The notes: a model not told the origin generated them from the sequence alone. DNA of 64,000 bases from Paenibacillus sp. FSL M7-0420 (GCF_038002345.1 NZ_JBBOCJ010000001.1:7254001-7318000); one strand, 5' to 3'; positions 25,883 to 42,481 are shown, counted from the stretch's first letter. Program-made: numbers and translations.

Positions 25883-27229
25883 GTGGACAGCCATACTTCC
25901 GAATTATGGCAGCAAATATTATCGATTATTCAAACCAAACTAAGCAAGCCGAGCTTCGATACCTGGTTCAAGGCCACCAAGGCCATGACGTTCAATTCCC
26001 AGGCTCTTATCATCTCGGCGCCTACAACCTTTGCCGTAGAATGGCTGGAAAGTCGCTATACCAAACTGGTAGGAGCAACGGTATATGAAGTTACCGGACA
26101 GCAGGTGGAAGTCAAATTTGTCATTGAGGAGAACAAGCCCTCTGAGCCTGTAGTTCAGCAAAGTGCGCCTACTCCCGTTGTTTCGCGCGAAGAGGCACAG
26201 ACTCATTTGCTCAATCCCAAATACACCTTCGACACGTTCGTGATCGGTTCAGGCAACCGTTTTGCGCATGCAGCCTCCCTTGCTGTAGCCGAAGCGCCGG
26301 CCAAAGCCTATAACCCTCTGTTTCTGTATGGAGGCGTAGGTCTCGGAAAGACTCACCTTATGCATGCGATCGGCCATTATGTGCTGGAGCATAACCCCAA
26401 TAACAAGGTGATTTACATCTCCTCCGAGAAGTTCACGAATGAATTCATCAACTCCATCCGTGATAACCGCGGCGAAAGCTTCCGCAACAAGTACCGCAAT
26501 GTTGACATTTTGCTGATTGACGACATCCAATTCCTGGCCGGCAAGGAGTCCACGCAGGAGGAATTTTTCCATACGTTCAATGCTCTTCACGAAGAACGCA
26601 AGCAAATTATCATCTCCAGCGACCGGCCTCCCAAGGAAATTCCCACTCTGGAAGAACGGCTGCGTTCCCGGTTCGAATGGGGACTGATCACAGATATCCA
26701 GCCCCCCGATCTTGAGACGCGGATTGCCATTCTGCGCAAGAAGGCCAAGGCGGAGAACCTGGATATCCCGAACGAAGCCATGATGTACATTGCCAACCAG
26801 ATCGACACGAATATCCGGGAGCTTGAAGGCGCGCTGATCCGTGTTGTGGCTTATTCTTCCCTGACGAACCAGGATGTGACGACACATCTGGCAGCCGAAG
26901 CGCTGAAGGATATCATCCCTTCGAGCCGTCCGAAGATGATCACCATTAACGATATTCAGCAAAAAGTCGGTGAATACTACAATTTGCGCATGGAGGACTT
27001 CAAAGCGCGGAAACGCACGAAGGCTGTGGCTTTTCCAAGGCAGATTGCCATGTATCTCTCCCGCGAGCTGACGGATTATTCGCTTCCTAAGATCGGCGAG
27101 GCCTTCGGAGGACGCGATCATACGACCGTTATCCATGCCCATGAGAAGATTACGCAGCAATTAAAGGTGGACCAGGAGCTCTATAAAGTGGTAAATAATC
27201 TTTCGGAGAAAATTAAAAATCCTTCCTAA
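25883..27229 (+). CDS. dnaA: Chromosomal replication initiator protein DnaA
   Basis: A 448-residue AAA+ protein starting at GTG 25883 (AAGGAG nine bases before). Domain I is the N-terminal 80 residues. The ATPase domain III has Walker [17 protein letters not shown] near residue 150 and Walker [13 protein letters not shown]. The C-terminal domain IV carries the DnaA-box reading motif [15 protein letters not shown]. It melts the origin and loads helicase. YabA, ParA and DnaN, all encoded in this window, are known to restrain DnaA in Bacillus. Confidence 0.99.
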   Translation: MDSHTSELWQQILSIIQTKLSKPSFDTWFKATKAMTFNSQALIISAPTTFAVEWLESRYTKLVGATVYEVTGQQVEVKFVIEENKPSEPVVQQSAPTPVVSREEAQTHLLNPKYTFDTFVIGSGNRFAHAASLAVAEAPAKAYNPLFLYGGVGLGKTHLMHAIGHYVLEHNPNNKVIYISSEKFTNEFINSIRDNRGESFRNKYRNVDILLIDDIQFLAGKESTQEEFFHTFNALHEERKQIIISSDRPPKEIPTLEERLRSRFEWGLITDIQPPDLETRIAILRKKAKAENLDIPNEAMMYIANQIDTNIRELEGALIRVVAYSSLTNQDVTTHLAAEALKDIIPSSRPKMITINDIQQKVGEYYNLRMEDFKARKRTKAVAFPRQIAMYLSRELTDYSLPKIGEAFGGRDHTTVIHAHEKITQQLKVDQELYKVVNNLSEKIKNPS

Positions 27230-27243
27230 GAGGAACAAAGAGC

Positions 27244-27352
27244 CTATACACAATCTATACACATGTGGGTAGGCTTAATTTTATGCTGTTTAGCCACTTA
27301 TCCACATAAACGGAGCCCCTACTACTAATACTATTAAATAACTATAATAATT
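27244..27352. promoter_or_regulatory. oriC downstream part: DnaA boxes and unwinding element
   Basis: The dnaA-dnaN spacer has two box-like CTATACACA sites (27244-27252 and 27255-27263) and a perfect TTATCCACA at 27298-27306. A GC-rich stretch (CGGAGCCCC) follows, then the triplets TAC-TAC-TAA-TAC-TAT-TAA and further TA-rich sequence to 27352. This box / GC-rich / DnaA-trio order is the basal unwinding system described for B. subtilis, so strand opening probably begins here. Confidence 0.85.
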
Positions 27353-27425
27353 CATCTTCTAAGAGCAGGTTTCAAAGAGCATTTACGTACACCCATTTCC
27401 CAATTTTTCAGCTAGGAGTGAAATC

Positions 27426-28568
27426 ATGAAAATCAGCATTCTCAAAAACGAGCTTAACGAATCCATCGGCCATGTCTCCAAGGCAATCTCCAGCAGAACA
27501 ACTATCCCTATTCTGACCGGTATTAAGTTTGAGGTTAGCCATCAGGGCGTTACACTGACTGCAAGTGATACGGATATTTCCATTCAGTCCTTCATCCCTG
27601 CCGAGAATGACAGCCAGACGATCGTCAAGGTAGAGCAGCCGGGCAGCGTAGTGCTTCCCGCCAAATTTTTCGTTGAGATTATCAAGAAGCTTCCCTCCAA
27701 AGAAATTCACATGGAAGTCAAGGAAGGCTTCCAGACCTATATCTCCTCCGGCTCTACGGAGATTCAGATCGTGGGTCTTGATCCTGAAGAATTCCCGGTT
27801 CTGCCAAGCATTGAGGAGAATGAAACCATCTCCATGCCGGGTGATTTGCTGAAGAATATGATCAAGCAGACCGCCTTCTCCATCTCCACCCAAGAGACCA
27901 CACCGATCCTGACAGGCATTCTGTGGAATCTGGCCGACAATGAATTCAAGTTCACGGCTACCGACCGCCACCGGCTCGCAACCAGAGCTGCCCACCTGGA
28001 AGGCACAGAGAATATCCAGTTCGCGAATATTGTCATTGCCGGCAAAACGCTGAACGAGCTGAGCAAAATTATCCCTGATCAGAATATGCTGGTGGATATT
28101 GTCGTCGCCGATAACCAGGTGCTGTTCAAAATCGACAAAGTGCTGTTCTATTCGCGGATTCTGGATGGCATTTATCCGGATACTTCTAGAATTATTCCAA
28201 CCACCTACAAAACAGAACTAACTTTGGACACAAAAAAATTAAGCGAATCGATTGACCGTGCTTATTTGCTGTCCCGTGAAGAGAAAACGAACATCGTCCG
28301 GATGCAGACCCTGGAAAACGGTGATGTGGAGATCTCTTCCAGTTCGTCGGAGCTGGGGAAGGTCCGTGAAGAGCTGGAAGTTATCGATTTCAAAGGCGAG
28401 CCGCTGCGCATCTCCTTCAACTCCAAATATATGCTCGATGTGCTGAAGGTGGTGGAGAGTGAGCAGCTCGTGATCGCCTTCACCGGTATGATGAGCCCGA
28501 TTATTCTCAGACCGCTCGATGAGAGCCGCAGCCTGTATGTGATTTTGCCGTACCGGACAACTAATTAA
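27426..28568 (+). CDS. dnaN: DNA polymerase III beta sliding clamp
   Basis: A 380-residue protein of three repeated clamp domains, starting MKISILKNELNESIGHVSKA and ending with the conserved ILPYRTTN. It forms a ring on DNA that tethers the replicative polymerase. AGGAGTGAAATC precedes ATG 27426. It follows dnaA by 196 bp, the spacer holding the unwinding element. Confidence 0.98.
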   Translation: MKISILKNELNESIGHVSKAISSRTTIPILTGIKFEVSHQGVTLTASDTDISIQSFIPAENDSQTIVKVEQPGSVVLPAKFFVEIIKKLPSKEIHMEVKEGFQTYISSGSTEIQIVGLDPEEFPVLPSIEENETISMPGDLLKNMIKQTAFSISTQETTPILTGILWNLADNEFKFTATDRHRLATRAAHLEGTENIQFANIVIAGKTLNELSKIIPDQNMLVDIVVADNQVLFKIDKVLFYSRILDGIYPDTSRIIPTTYKTELTLDTKKLSESIDRAYLLSREEKTNIVRMQTLENGDVEISSSSSELGKVREELEVIDFKGEPLRISFNSKYMLDVLKVVESEQLVIAFTGMMSPIILRPLDESRSLYVILPYRTTN

Positions 28569-28585
28569 CGCCCTGTCCATCAACA

Positions 28586-28637
28586 TGTGGATAAGTGGCT
28601 GAAAGGATTAAAATCATGAAAAAAATAGTTATCCACA
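28586..28637. promoter_or_regulatory. Two DnaA boxes at the dnaN-yaaA junction
   Basis: Perfect boxes lie at 28586-28594 (TGTGGATAA, minus orientation) and 28629-28637 (TTATCCACA, inside the first codons of yaaA). A related GTATCCACA follows further into yaaA. They flank the yaaA ribosome site. Confidence 0.8.
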
Positions 28638-28846
28638 GTGGATACATTAAGCTCGACCAGTTCCTGAAGCTCGCTGATTGTGTATCCACAGGGGGGATGG
28701 CCAAGGCGCTGCTGCAGGAAGGGCATGTGCAGGTGAACGGAGAGGTTGAAGAACGCCGTGGCCGGAAGCTCTACCCGGGTGATAGAATAGAGGTACAGGA
28801 TAACGGCGTGTTTGAAGTTGAGGGCGGCGGAGTCAAGGAGGAGTAA
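28616..28846 (+). CDS. yaaA: S4-domain RNA-binding protein YaaA
   Basis: A 76-residue protein that is almost entirely an S4 RNA-binding domain (IKLDQFLKLADCVSTGGMAK, then GHVQVNGEVEERRGRKLYPGD). ATG 28616 follows GAAAGGATT; the longer open frame has no ribosome site. In Bacillus the orthologue has been linked to 50S assembly. It lies between dnaN and recF, as usual. Confidence 0.95.
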   Translation: MKKIVIHSGYIKLDQFLKLADCVSTGGMAKALLQEGHVQVNGEVEERRGRKLYPGDRIEVQDNGVFEVEGGGVKEE

Positions 28847-28866
28847 CCCTAAGGAGGAACAGGCTC

Positions 28867-29985
28867 TTGTTTGTCAAAAATATCGGACTGCAGGATTACC
28901 GCAACTATGGGCTGCTGCGTCTTGAGCATCTGGGCGATGTGAATCTCATTCTCGGACAGAACGCCCAGGGCAAAACCAATCTCATGGAGGCTTTGTTTGT
29001 CCTGGCGATGACCAAAAGCCACCGGACCTCCAAGGACAAGGAGCTGATCTCCTTCGATGCCCCGGCGGGCTCTGCACAGATTGTTGCTGAAGTAGAGCGC
29101 AAATACGGGGATCTTAAGCTGGAGCTGACCCTGTCCCCGCAGGGCAAGAAGGCCAGAATTAACGGACTGGAGCAACGGCGGCTCAGTGAATTCGTAGGCT
29201 CGCTGAACGTTGTAATGTTTGCCCCGGAGGATCTGGAGATTGTTAAAGGCACCCCGGGCATCCGGCGCCGGTTCCTTGACATGGAGATTGGCCAGGTTCA
29301 GCCGAGCTACCTGTTTCATCTGCAGCAGTACCAGAAAATCCTCCTCCAGCGGGGCAATTTGCTGAAGCAGTTATGGGGCAAGGAGGCTGGCGGCCGGGAG
29401 CTTTTGGACATCTGGGATGCCCAACTTGTAGAACATGGTGTTAAAATCGTCAAAAAAAGGAAACAATTCATAAAGAAGCTGCAGATATGGGCAGAAAGCA
29501 TCCACCGGGGCATCACAAACGGCGGAGAAGAGCTCAAGCTGCTCTATGTCCCCTCGTTTGGTGAGCGTGAAGAGGAAGATGAAGCTGTCTTATTGGACAA
29601 ATTTATGTTAAAGTTATCACAAACAAGAGATCAGGAAATCAGGCGCGGCATGACGCTGACGGGTCCCCATCGGGATGACCTGTCCTTTTTTATCAACGGA
29701 AGAGAAGCTCAGGTCTACGGTTCCCAAGGGCAGCAACGTACGGCAGCTTTATCGCTCAAGCTGGCGGAAATTGAACTGATCCATGAGGAGATCGGAGAAT
29801 ACCCTGTGCTGCTTCTTGATGATGTTTTGTCCGAACTTGATCCCTATCGTCAGACCCAGCTTATCGAAACCTTTCAGAGCAAGGTGCAGACCTTCATCAC
29901 TGCCACCGGTGTTGAGGGACTGAATGCTGATAAACTAAAGGGTGCAATCCTGTATCATGTTCATGGCGGCAAAGTGGGGTTATAA
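28867..29985 (+). CDS. recF: DNA replication and repair protein RecF
   Basis: A 372-residue SMC-like ATPase starting at TTG 28867 with AAGGAGG nine bases before it. Walker A is GQNAQGKTNLMEALF near residue 35, the signature YGSQGQQRTAALSLK and Walker B VLLLDDVLSELD are near the C-terminus. RecF helps load RecA on gapped DNA. The ribosome site overlaps the end of the yaaA region, so the genes are coupled. Confidence 0.98.
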   Translation: MFVKNIGLQDYRNYGLLRLEHLGDVNLILGQNAQGKTNLMEALFVLAMTKSHRTSKDKELISFDAPAGSAQIVAEVERKYGDLKLELTLSPQGKKARINGLEQRRLSEFVGSLNVVMFAPEDLEIVKGTPGIRRRFLDMEIGQVQPSYLFHLQQYQKILLQRGNLLKQLWGKEAGGRELLDIWDAQLVEHGVKIVKKRKQFIKKLQIWAESIHRGITNGGEELKLLYVPSFGEREEEDEAVLLDKFMLKLSQTRDQEIRRGMTLTGPHRDDLSFFINGREAQVYGSQGQQRTAALSLKLAEIELIHEEIGEYPVLLLDDVLSELDPYRQTQLIETFQSKVQTFITATGVEGLNADKLKGAILYHVHGGKVGL

Positions 29986-30001
29986 AGAGCGGAGGAAGAC
30001 C

Positions 30002-30250
30002 ATGTATATTCATTTGGGCGGAGAAAAAATTATTCGATCCTCAGAGCTGATTGCTATATTTGATATATCGATTGAGAAATCCTCCAAGGTATCGAAGCAG
30101 TTTATGACTCATTCCCAGCAGGATAAGAAGCTGGAACGCATTGGTGAAGAGGAAGCGAAGTCTATTGTCGTGACCAGGAATACTGTCTACTACTCCCCGA
30201 TCTCCTCCTCCACTCTCAAAAAAAGAGCCAAGATCTTGTTAGAAATATAG
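30002..30250 (+). CDS. remB: Extracellular matrix regulator RemB (DUF370)
   Basis: An 82-residue protein starting MYIHLGGEKIIRSSELIAIF and carrying the DUF370 core; the Bacillus orthologue is YaaB/RemB, which affects biofilm matrix gene expression. GGAGGAAGACC precedes ATG 30002. It lies between recF and gyrB, its usual place. Confidence 0.92.
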   Translation: MYIHLGGEKIIRSSELIAIFDISIEKSSKVSKQFMTHSQQDKKLERIGEEEAKSIVVTRNTVYYSPISSSTLKKRAKILLEI

Positions 30251-30259
30251 GTTTCGTAA

Positions 30260-32206
<1,947 letters not shown>

Positions 32207-32218
32207 GCCGCACATAGC

Positions 32219-32262
32219 GAACCTCCGGATTATCCCTTGCGGATGAAGCCGGAGGTTTTTTA
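32219..32262 (+). terminator. Terminator behind gyrB
   Basis: AACCTCCGG and CCGGAGGTT form a 9-bp stem followed by TTTTTTAG, so gyrB and gyrA are separate transcription units here. Confidence 0.88.
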
Positions 32263-32305
32263 GTAATCAAGAGGGGGATATATCCTGCCGCTTGAATACA
32301 TAGAG

Positions 32306-33193
32306 CTAGAAGTTTGATATTCGCTTGCGGCGGCTGGTCACGGACTTCCGGTTAGGCTTCAAACGTCCATAGGCCACAGCGTAACGGTGGATTCTGCGGT
32401 AAATTGCTTTGTTCTTGAACAATTTGAAGACAATGATGGAGGGTAAGGTGTTTACTTCAAGCAGCCATAGATCGTGATGCTGGTCGATGGCTACATCAAG
32501 CCCCAGCTCCTTAAGGCCTGGATAAGCCGTTTCGAGCTGTGCGCCGATTCGAACGCCCAGCGATTTGAGCTGCTGGGTAGTCGCAGACATTTCGTCAGAG
32601 GTCATATGCTCCTTGAACAGGGCATCTACCGGAAAAACACTGCCCCCGCTGTGATAATTCGTGATCACCTTCTGCGGTGCGGCGACCCGGCCAAGCATGC
32701 CTGTAGTCTCCCAGCTGCCCTGGGGATTCTTTTGGGTAAGCACCCGCAGGTCGAAGGGGCGCTCCTGATGCTGCAGCAGATCAATGCCCTGCTGGACCAG
32801 ATAGCTGCGGTCTTTAATCCGCGGCACCAGTGCGGCATGAAGCTCTTCAGGGTTATTAAAGACCTCGGCGTCCTTCGCATACCTGAGAATATACATCAGC
32901 TTCGGCTCTGCCGGTACTTCTGCTTCAATGTCTGCAACTGCTGTCTCCGGTTCACGGGTCTCCGGCTGCTGCCCGCTGGGACTTAAGTGTACAACCCTCT
33001 GCTCGGCTCTCATCACTCCGCTGCCATAGGTGCCGCGGTCGGGCTTTATATATACCGTGCCATGCAGATGCAGCATTTCTTTCAGATCCTCCAGGCCGTA
33101 TTTGCGCGTTTCCGGAATATAGACCGATAGCTGACGGTTTTGCAGAATGACTTTCGTTTTTGCCCATTTGCTGGACACGCGTTGAATCTTCAT
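32306..33193 (-). CDS. YheC/YheD-type ATP-grasp protein (spore coat-associated family)
   Basis: A 295-residue protein with the ATP-grasp pattern of the YheC/D family: YIKPDRGTYGSGV near the N-terminus, a middle with RPFDLRVLTQKNPQGSW and a C-terminal GLDVAIDQHHDLWLLEVNTLPS, which carries the metal-binding Asp/Glu/Asn residues. Family members are associated with the spore coat, but their substrate is not established. ATG 33193 follows GGAGG. It sits on the minus strand between gyrB and gyrA, against the direction of replication. Confidence 0.85.
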   Translation of the reverse strand: MKIQRVSSKWAKTKVILQNRQLSVYIPETRKYGLEDLKEMLHLHGTVYIKPDRGTYGSGVMRAEQRVVHLSPSGQQPETREPETAVADIEAEVPAEPKLMYILRYAKDAEVFNNPEELHAALVPRIKDRSYLVQQGIDLLQHQERPFDLRVLTQKNPQGSWETTGMLGRVAAPQKVITNYHSGGSVFPVDALFKEHMTSDEMSATTQQLKSLGVRIGAQLETAYPGLKELGLDVAIDQHHDLWLLEVNTLPSIIVFKLFKNKAIYRRIHRYAVAYGRLKPNRKSVTSRRKRISNF

Positions 33194-33419
33194 GTTCTGC
33201 CTCCGTTTCTTTACGCATAGCGAATTTTCAGGACAAGCAAACAAAAAAATGTTATAATATAAGGATATGAGATTATGCTTTTTGGGACGAAAACAGGGGC
33301 ATGAAGCCAATTCTCTTGTCTCTACAGTCTATGTACTGAAGACAGCAGCGGAGAGGGCGTATACCCTTATCCGTACTAAAAGAAAATCAATATAGACGAT
33401 AACAGGCTATCATGTTTAA

Positions 33420-33448
33420 TTGTGCTGGTTTTGTGAAAGTAATATAAT
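33420..33448 (+). promoter_or_regulatory. gyrA promoter
   Basis: TTGTGC and a perfect TATAAT are separated by 17 bases, 40 bases before the gyrA start codon. Confidence 0.7.
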
Positions 33449-33488
33449 ATAGGGTAGCGGTTTTTAACTGAAGGAGGTCCACCAACTC

Positions 33489-36032
33489 ATGGCTGAACAA
33501 AATAACCCGCAAGTCAAAGATCGGGACATTGGCGTGGAAATGCGCGAATCCTTTATGGATTACGCAATGAGCATCATTGTAAGCCGGGCTTTGCCGGATG
33601 TGCGGGATGGACTTAAGCCTGTTCACCGACGCATTTTGTTTGCGATGTCGGAACTTGGTATGTCCTCGGATAAGCCACATAAGAAGTCAGCTAGAATCGT
33701 CGGTGAGGTTATCGGTAAGTATCACCCACACGGTGACTCAGCAGTCTATGAAACAATGGTACGTATGGCACAGGACTTCTCCATGCGCTATATGCTTGTA
33801 GACGGTCATGGTAACTTCGGTTCCATAGACGGAGACATGGCGGCTGCAATGCGTTATACAGAAGCACGTTTGTCCAAAATTGCCGGAGAAATGCTCCGTG
33901 ACCTGAACAAGGAGACCGTTGACTTCGCGCCCAACTATGATGGTGAAGAGAACGAGCCTGTAGTCTTGCCGGCACGTTATCCCAATCTGCTGGTCAATGG
34001 TGTAGGCGGGATTGCGGTGGGGATGGCAACCAACATTCCTCCGCATAACCTCGGTGAGGTTATTGACGGTGTGCAGGCGATGATCAAGAATCCTGATATT
34101 ACGCCTATGGAGCTTATGGAATATATTCAAGGCCCGGATTTCCCGACGGCCGGATATATTCTGGGCCGTGAAGGCATCCGTCAGGCCTACCGCACGGGAC
34201 GCGGATCGGTTACCATGCGTGCCAAAGCGGTCATTGAAGAGAATAACGGCAAGGCCCGGATTATTGTGCATGAGCTTCCTTACCAGGTCAACAAAGCCCG
34301 GCTCGTGGAGAAGATTGCGGAGCTGGTGCGTGAGAAGCGCATCGAGGGCATTACGGATCTGCGTGATGAGTCTGACCGTAACGGAATGCGCGTAGTGGTT
34401 GAAATGAGACGGGATGTGAATCCGAGTGTTGTACTCAACAATCTCTACAAGCATACTTCTATGCAGTCCACCTTCGGGATCAACATGCTGGCTATTGTCA
34501 ACAATGAACCGAAGATTCTGAATCTGCGCGATGTGTTGTATCACTATCTGCAGCATCAGATCGAAGTCATCCGCCGCCGGACGATCTTCGACCTTAAGAA
34601 GGCGGAGGCACGGGCGCATATTCTGGAAGGTCTGCGTATTGCCCTGGATCATCTGGATGAGGTCATTGCCCTGATCCGCGCCTCACGCACTACCGACATT
34701 GCCCGGGAAGGTCTGATGGAGACCTTCAGTCTAAGCGTAGAGCAGGCCCAGGCGATCCTCGATATGCGGATGCAGCGCCTGACCGGTCTGGAACGCGAGA
34801 AGATCGAGAACGAATATAACGAGCTTTTGGCCAAAATTGCCGAATACCGTGAGATTCTGGCCAATGAGCATCTTGTGCTGGATATTATCAGCAATGAGCT
34901 GCAGGAGATTCGGGATAAGTACTCCGATGACCGCCGTACAGAAATTACGGTTGGGGAAGAAAGCATCCTCGACGAGGATCTGATTCCGCGTGAAGAGGTT
35001 GTTATCACGATTACCCACACCGGTTACATCAAACGTCTTCCGGTCAACACCTACCGCAGCCAGAAGCGCGGCGGACGCGGTGTCATCGGGATGGACACCA
35101 AGGACCAGGACTTTGTGGAGCATCTCTTCGTGAGTAACTCCCATAACTACCTGATGTTCTTCACTGATAAGGGTAAAGTGTACCGGATTAAGGCTTATGA
35201 GATTCCGGAGCTTGGACGGACTGCCCGGGGAACGCCGATCATCAACCTGATTCAAATTGAGCAGGGTGAGAAGATCAGCGCGGTCATCCAGGTAGAGGAA
35301 GCGGACAGTGACAAGTACCTGTTCTTCGCTACCCGCGAGGGAATTGTGAAGAAGACGCCTCTGGAAGATTACAACAACATCCGTAAGGGTGGCCTGATTG
35401 CAATCAATCTCCGTGAGGAGGATTCACTGATTGAGGTGAAGCTGACAGACGGTGAGCAGAATCTGATTATCGGTACTGCACGCGGAATGTCGATTACCTT
35501 CTCGGAGAATGATGTGCGTTCCATGGGCCGCAGCGCTACCGGGGTTAAGGGGATCACGCTTGATTCCAATGACCATGTTATTGGCATGGACTGCGTAGAC
35601 CAGGAGCTTGAGGTGCTGATCGTAACCACCAAGGGCTATGGTAAGCGGACACCTGCTGCTGACTACCGGTCCCAGACCCGCGGCGGTAAAGGCATCAAGA
35701 CCATTAACCTTACGGATAAGAACGGGCCGGTTGTCGGGCTGAAGGTCGTCAAGCAGGACGAGGACCTGATGATTATTACGACCAGCGGTACCCTGATCCG
35801 TACCAGCATGGACGGAATATCCACCATGGGCCGTTATGCGCAGGGCGTTAAGCTGATTAATATCCGTGAGGATGATGCTGTAGCTACACTGTGCAGAGCG
35901 GACAAAGAGGATGAAGAGCTGTCTGAGCATGAGGATGGCGAAGACTTCGTTCAAGAAGTTCCGGCAGAAGGCGATGGCGAAGCCAGCCAGCCTGAAGCGG
36001 ACGCTGTGGACGAAGACGACAATCTCGAATAA
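33489..36032 (+). CDS. gyrA: DNA gyrase subunit A
   Basis: An 847-residue protein. The breakage-reunion domain has [17 protein letters not shown] and [12 protein letters not shown] with the catalytic Tyr. The C-terminal wrapping domain has the GyrA box QKRGGRG and repeated blades. The last 40 or so residues are very acidic. The quinolone-determining Ser in GDSAVYE is the unmutated form. AAGGAGG lies before the start. The gene has its own promoter and terminator. Confidence 0.99.
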   Translation: MAEQNNPQVKDRDIGVEMRESFMDYAMSIIVSRALPDVRDGLKPVHRRILFAMSELGMSSDKPHKKSARIVGEVIGKYHPHGDSAVYETMVRMAQDFSMRYMLVDGHGNFGSIDGDMAAAMRYTEARLSKIAGEMLRDLNKETVDFAPNYDGEENEPVVLPARYPNLLVNGVGGIAVGMATNIPPHNLGEVIDGVQAMIKNPDITPMELMEYIQGPDFPTAGYILGREGIRQAYRTGRGSVTMRAKAVIEENNGKARIIVHELPYQVNKARLVEKIAELVREKRIEGITDLRDESDRNGMRVVVEMRRDVNPSVVLNNLYKHTSMQSTFGINMLAIVNNEPKILNLRDVLYHYLQHQIEVIRRRTIFDLKKAEARAHILEGLRIALDHLDEVIALIRASRTTDIAREGLMETFSLSVEQAQAILDMRMQRLTGLEREKIENEYNELLAKIAEYREILANEHLVLDIISNELQEIRDKYSDDRRTEITVGEESILDEDLIPREEVVITITHTGYIKRLPVNTYRSQKRGGRGVIGMDTKDQDFVEHLFVSNSHNYLMFFTDKGKVYRIKAYEIPELGRTARGTPIINLIQIEQGEKISAVIQVEEADSDKYLFFATREGIVKKTPLEDYNNIRKGGLIAINLREEDSLIEVKLTDGEQNLIIGTARGMSITFSENDVRSMGRSATGVKGITLDSNDHVIGMDCVDQELEVLIVTTKGYGKRTPAADYRSQTRGGKGIKTINLTDKNGPVVGLKVVKQDEDLMIITTSGTLIRTSMDGISTMGRYAQGVKLINIREDDAVATLCRADKEDEELSEHEDGEDFVQEVPAEGDGEASQPEADAVDEDDNLE

Positions 36033-36043
36033 TATTTTGCAGG

Positions 36044-36087
36044 AGAGCATGGGTTTCTGATCTACAGAAGCCTATGCTCTTTTTTTG
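36044..36087 (+). terminator. Terminator behind gyrA
   Basis: AGAGCATGGG and CCTATGCTCT form a 10-bp stem followed by seven T. Confidence 0.88.
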
Positions 36088-36192
36088 TACCCTCGCAATG
36101 AGTAAACGGGGAATTCTCTATCTAGCCGCTTCCCGGGTTCCATACTATAATTAGAGAATTACAGGTGTCACCGACATAAAGGGGCTTAAGGT

Positions 36193-37293
36193 ATGCCAAA
36201 CATATCCGTTGGAGAGATTAAAGCGGGTTCAAAGATTATAAAGGATGTAATTACTCCTTTAGGGGGAGTATTATTCGGGAAGGGGAAGATCATTCTCCCC
36301 CGGGATATTGAAATTTTGCAGGCTTTTTTGATCGGACAGGTCGAGATTGAAGGGGCGCATGGGGAAGACAAACCGGCAGAGAGCGCTAGACCGGCAGTGA
36401 AGCAGCAAGCGGCCAAGGCGGGGGCTCTAATTAATGAGTCGGTGCTGTCCAAGAGCAATTCTCCGCTTCACGATGAGTATGAGAAAATGCTGGTGCTAAT
36501 CAAGCAAAGCTACCGCGCAGCGGCCGCTGCGGCGTTGCCGATCTTCGAACTGCGGAGTCAGCTGGAGCTGCTGATCACCCATTTGAAGGATTACCATGTC
36601 TTAAAGTTTGCGCCGCGTGTGCTGATTGACCAGGAATATAACTATCATAATGCGGTCTTGTCTGCCCTGACCTCCTATCGAATTGCCCAGTGGTGCGGAT
36701 ATCCGCAGAAGGACTGGATGCAGGCTGCTTTTGCCGGCTTGCTGCACGATATAGGTAACATTAAGGTAGACGAAGCGCTGCTGCAGAAGCCAACCCCTCT
36801 AAGCGGTGCAGAGATTGACGAGGTACGCAGGCACACTACATACGGTTATCAGCTGCTGCGCAATGTTACAGCCATTAACGAAGGGGTTAGACTCGCCGCC
36901 TTGCAACACCATGAGAAGATAGACGGTTCAGGGTACCCGCTTAGGCTGGATGGCAGCCAGATTCATTTCTACGCCAAGATTGTGGCAGTCGCCGATATCT
37001 TCCATGCCATGACGCTGGGAAAAGCCTACAGAAAGGCACAGTCGCCTTATCTGGTATTGGAGCAGCTGCAGAAGGAGAGCTTCGGGAAGCTCGATCCGGT
37101 AATCGTACAGACCTTCATTCAAAAGACGACAGACCTTTACAACGGTACACGGATACGGCTCAGCGATGGGCGTCATGGGGAAATCATCTTTACTGACCGT
37201 AACAACCCGACAAGACCCATGGTTCAGGTTGAAGGAAACATCGTTAATCTCATCAATGAACGGGAGCTGCATATTAAGGAGATTATTGCTTAA
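36193..37293 (+). CDS. HD-GYP domain phosphohydrolase
   Basis: A 366-residue protein with an N-terminal domain of about 120 residues, a helical linker and an HD-GYP domain. The metal-binding HD is in GLLHDIGNIKVD near residue 185, then RRHTTYGYQLL, LQHHEKIDGSGYP near 245 and VAVADIFHAMT. HD-GYP enzymes hydrolyse c-di-GMP or related nucleotides; all the ligand residues look intact. There is no response-regulator receiver domain. It lies between gyrA and the rRNA operon, where B. subtilis has no such gene. Confidence 0.9.
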   Translation: MPNISVGEIKAGSKIIKDVITPLGGVLFGKGKIILPRDIEILQAFLIGQVEIEGAHGEDKPAESARPAVKQQAAKAGALINESVLSKSNSPLHDEYEKMLVLIKQSYRAAAAAALPIFELRSQLELLITHLKDYHVLKFAPRVLIDQEYNYHNAVLSALTSYRIAQWCGYPQKDWMQAAFAGLLHDIGNIKVDEALLQKPTPLSGAEIDEVRRHTTYGYQLLRNVTAINEGVRLAALQHHEKIDGSGYPLRLDGSQIHFYAKIVAVADIFHAMTLGKAYRKAQSPYLVLEQLQKESFGKLDPVIVQTFIQKTTDLYNGTRIRLSDGRHGEIIFTDRNNPTRPMVQVEGNIVNLINERELHIKEIIA

Positions 37294-37313
37294 GCACACG
37301 GACAAAGGAGTAG

Positions 37314-37368
37314 AGCTATGCTAACTTGCTTGCCGGGCTATGGCTGGTTAGGGGAAGCGTAGCTTTTA
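37314..37368 (+). terminator. Terminator-like hairpin behind the HD-GYP gene
   Basis: AGCTATGC and GCGTAGCT close a structured loop and are followed by TTTTAG. A 14-codon frame with AAAGGAG before its ATG (37318-37362) lies exactly inside the hairpin and is probably chance. Confidence 0.6.
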
Positions 37369-37390
37369 GATAATGAGTATGAAATAATGC

Positions 37391-37419
37391 TTGCAATGAA
37401 TCTCTATCCGTGATATATT
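37391..37419 (+). promoter_or_regulatory. rRNA operon promoter P1
   Basis: TTGCAA and TATATT with 17 bases between them. The sequence around it resembles P2 85 bases downstream (both end ...CGTGA-TATATT), the tandem arrangement usual for rrn operons. Confidence 0.85.
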
Positions 37420-37475
37420 CTATTTCTGGCCGCGAAACATCACGCCGAGCTCGAACAAGAAATTGAAAAAAGAGC

Positions 37476-37504
37476 TTGCATTGATCGGCTGAACGTGATA
37501 TATT
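37476..37504 (+). promoter_or_regulatory. rRNA operon promoter P2
   Basis: TTGCAT and TATATT with 17 bases between them, the second of two tandem promoters. Confidence 0.85.
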
Positions 37505-37548
37505 ATAAGAGTTGCTGGTGACGATAACATCGCCGCTAACAACGAGCT

Positions 37549-37564
37549 TGATCTTTGAAAACTG
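37549..37564 (+). promoter_or_regulatory. boxA antitermination element of the rRNA leader
   Basis: TGATCTTTGAAAACTG matches the Bacillus rrn boxA region (TGCTCTTTGAAAACTG type) at all but one base. A similar TGATCCTTGAAAACTG is in the 16S-23S spacer near 39353. Confidence 0.75.
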
Positions 37565-37667
37565 AACAACGAGTGAGTATCTGGAGATCACTTCGGTGAG
37601 ATCCAAAATTAGAGAATGTAAATTCTCGTCAGATGTTTCAAAATGAGCAATCGCTCTTTCTAAATAC

Positions 37668-42403
<4,736 letters not shown>

Positions 42404-42481
42404 ATTTCTAACACGCAGATTCGTTTCGGATTCAGTTTTCAGGAATCAAATTCCTGAAGCATTTACGCTGTAAATGCCCGT

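Noticed and set aside
26249..27160. 303-codon minus-strand frame inside dnaA
   Set aside because: Shadow of the dnaA coding sequence; composition follows the complementary codons and there is no ribosome site.
37318..37362. 14-codon leader peptide with AAAGGAG
   Set aside because: It lies wholly inside a terminator-like hairpin and codes for no regulatory codon run.
37391..37504. TTGCAA/TTGCAT with TATATT taken as a direct repeat of mobile origin
   Set aside because: Spacing and position show they are tandem rrn promoters.
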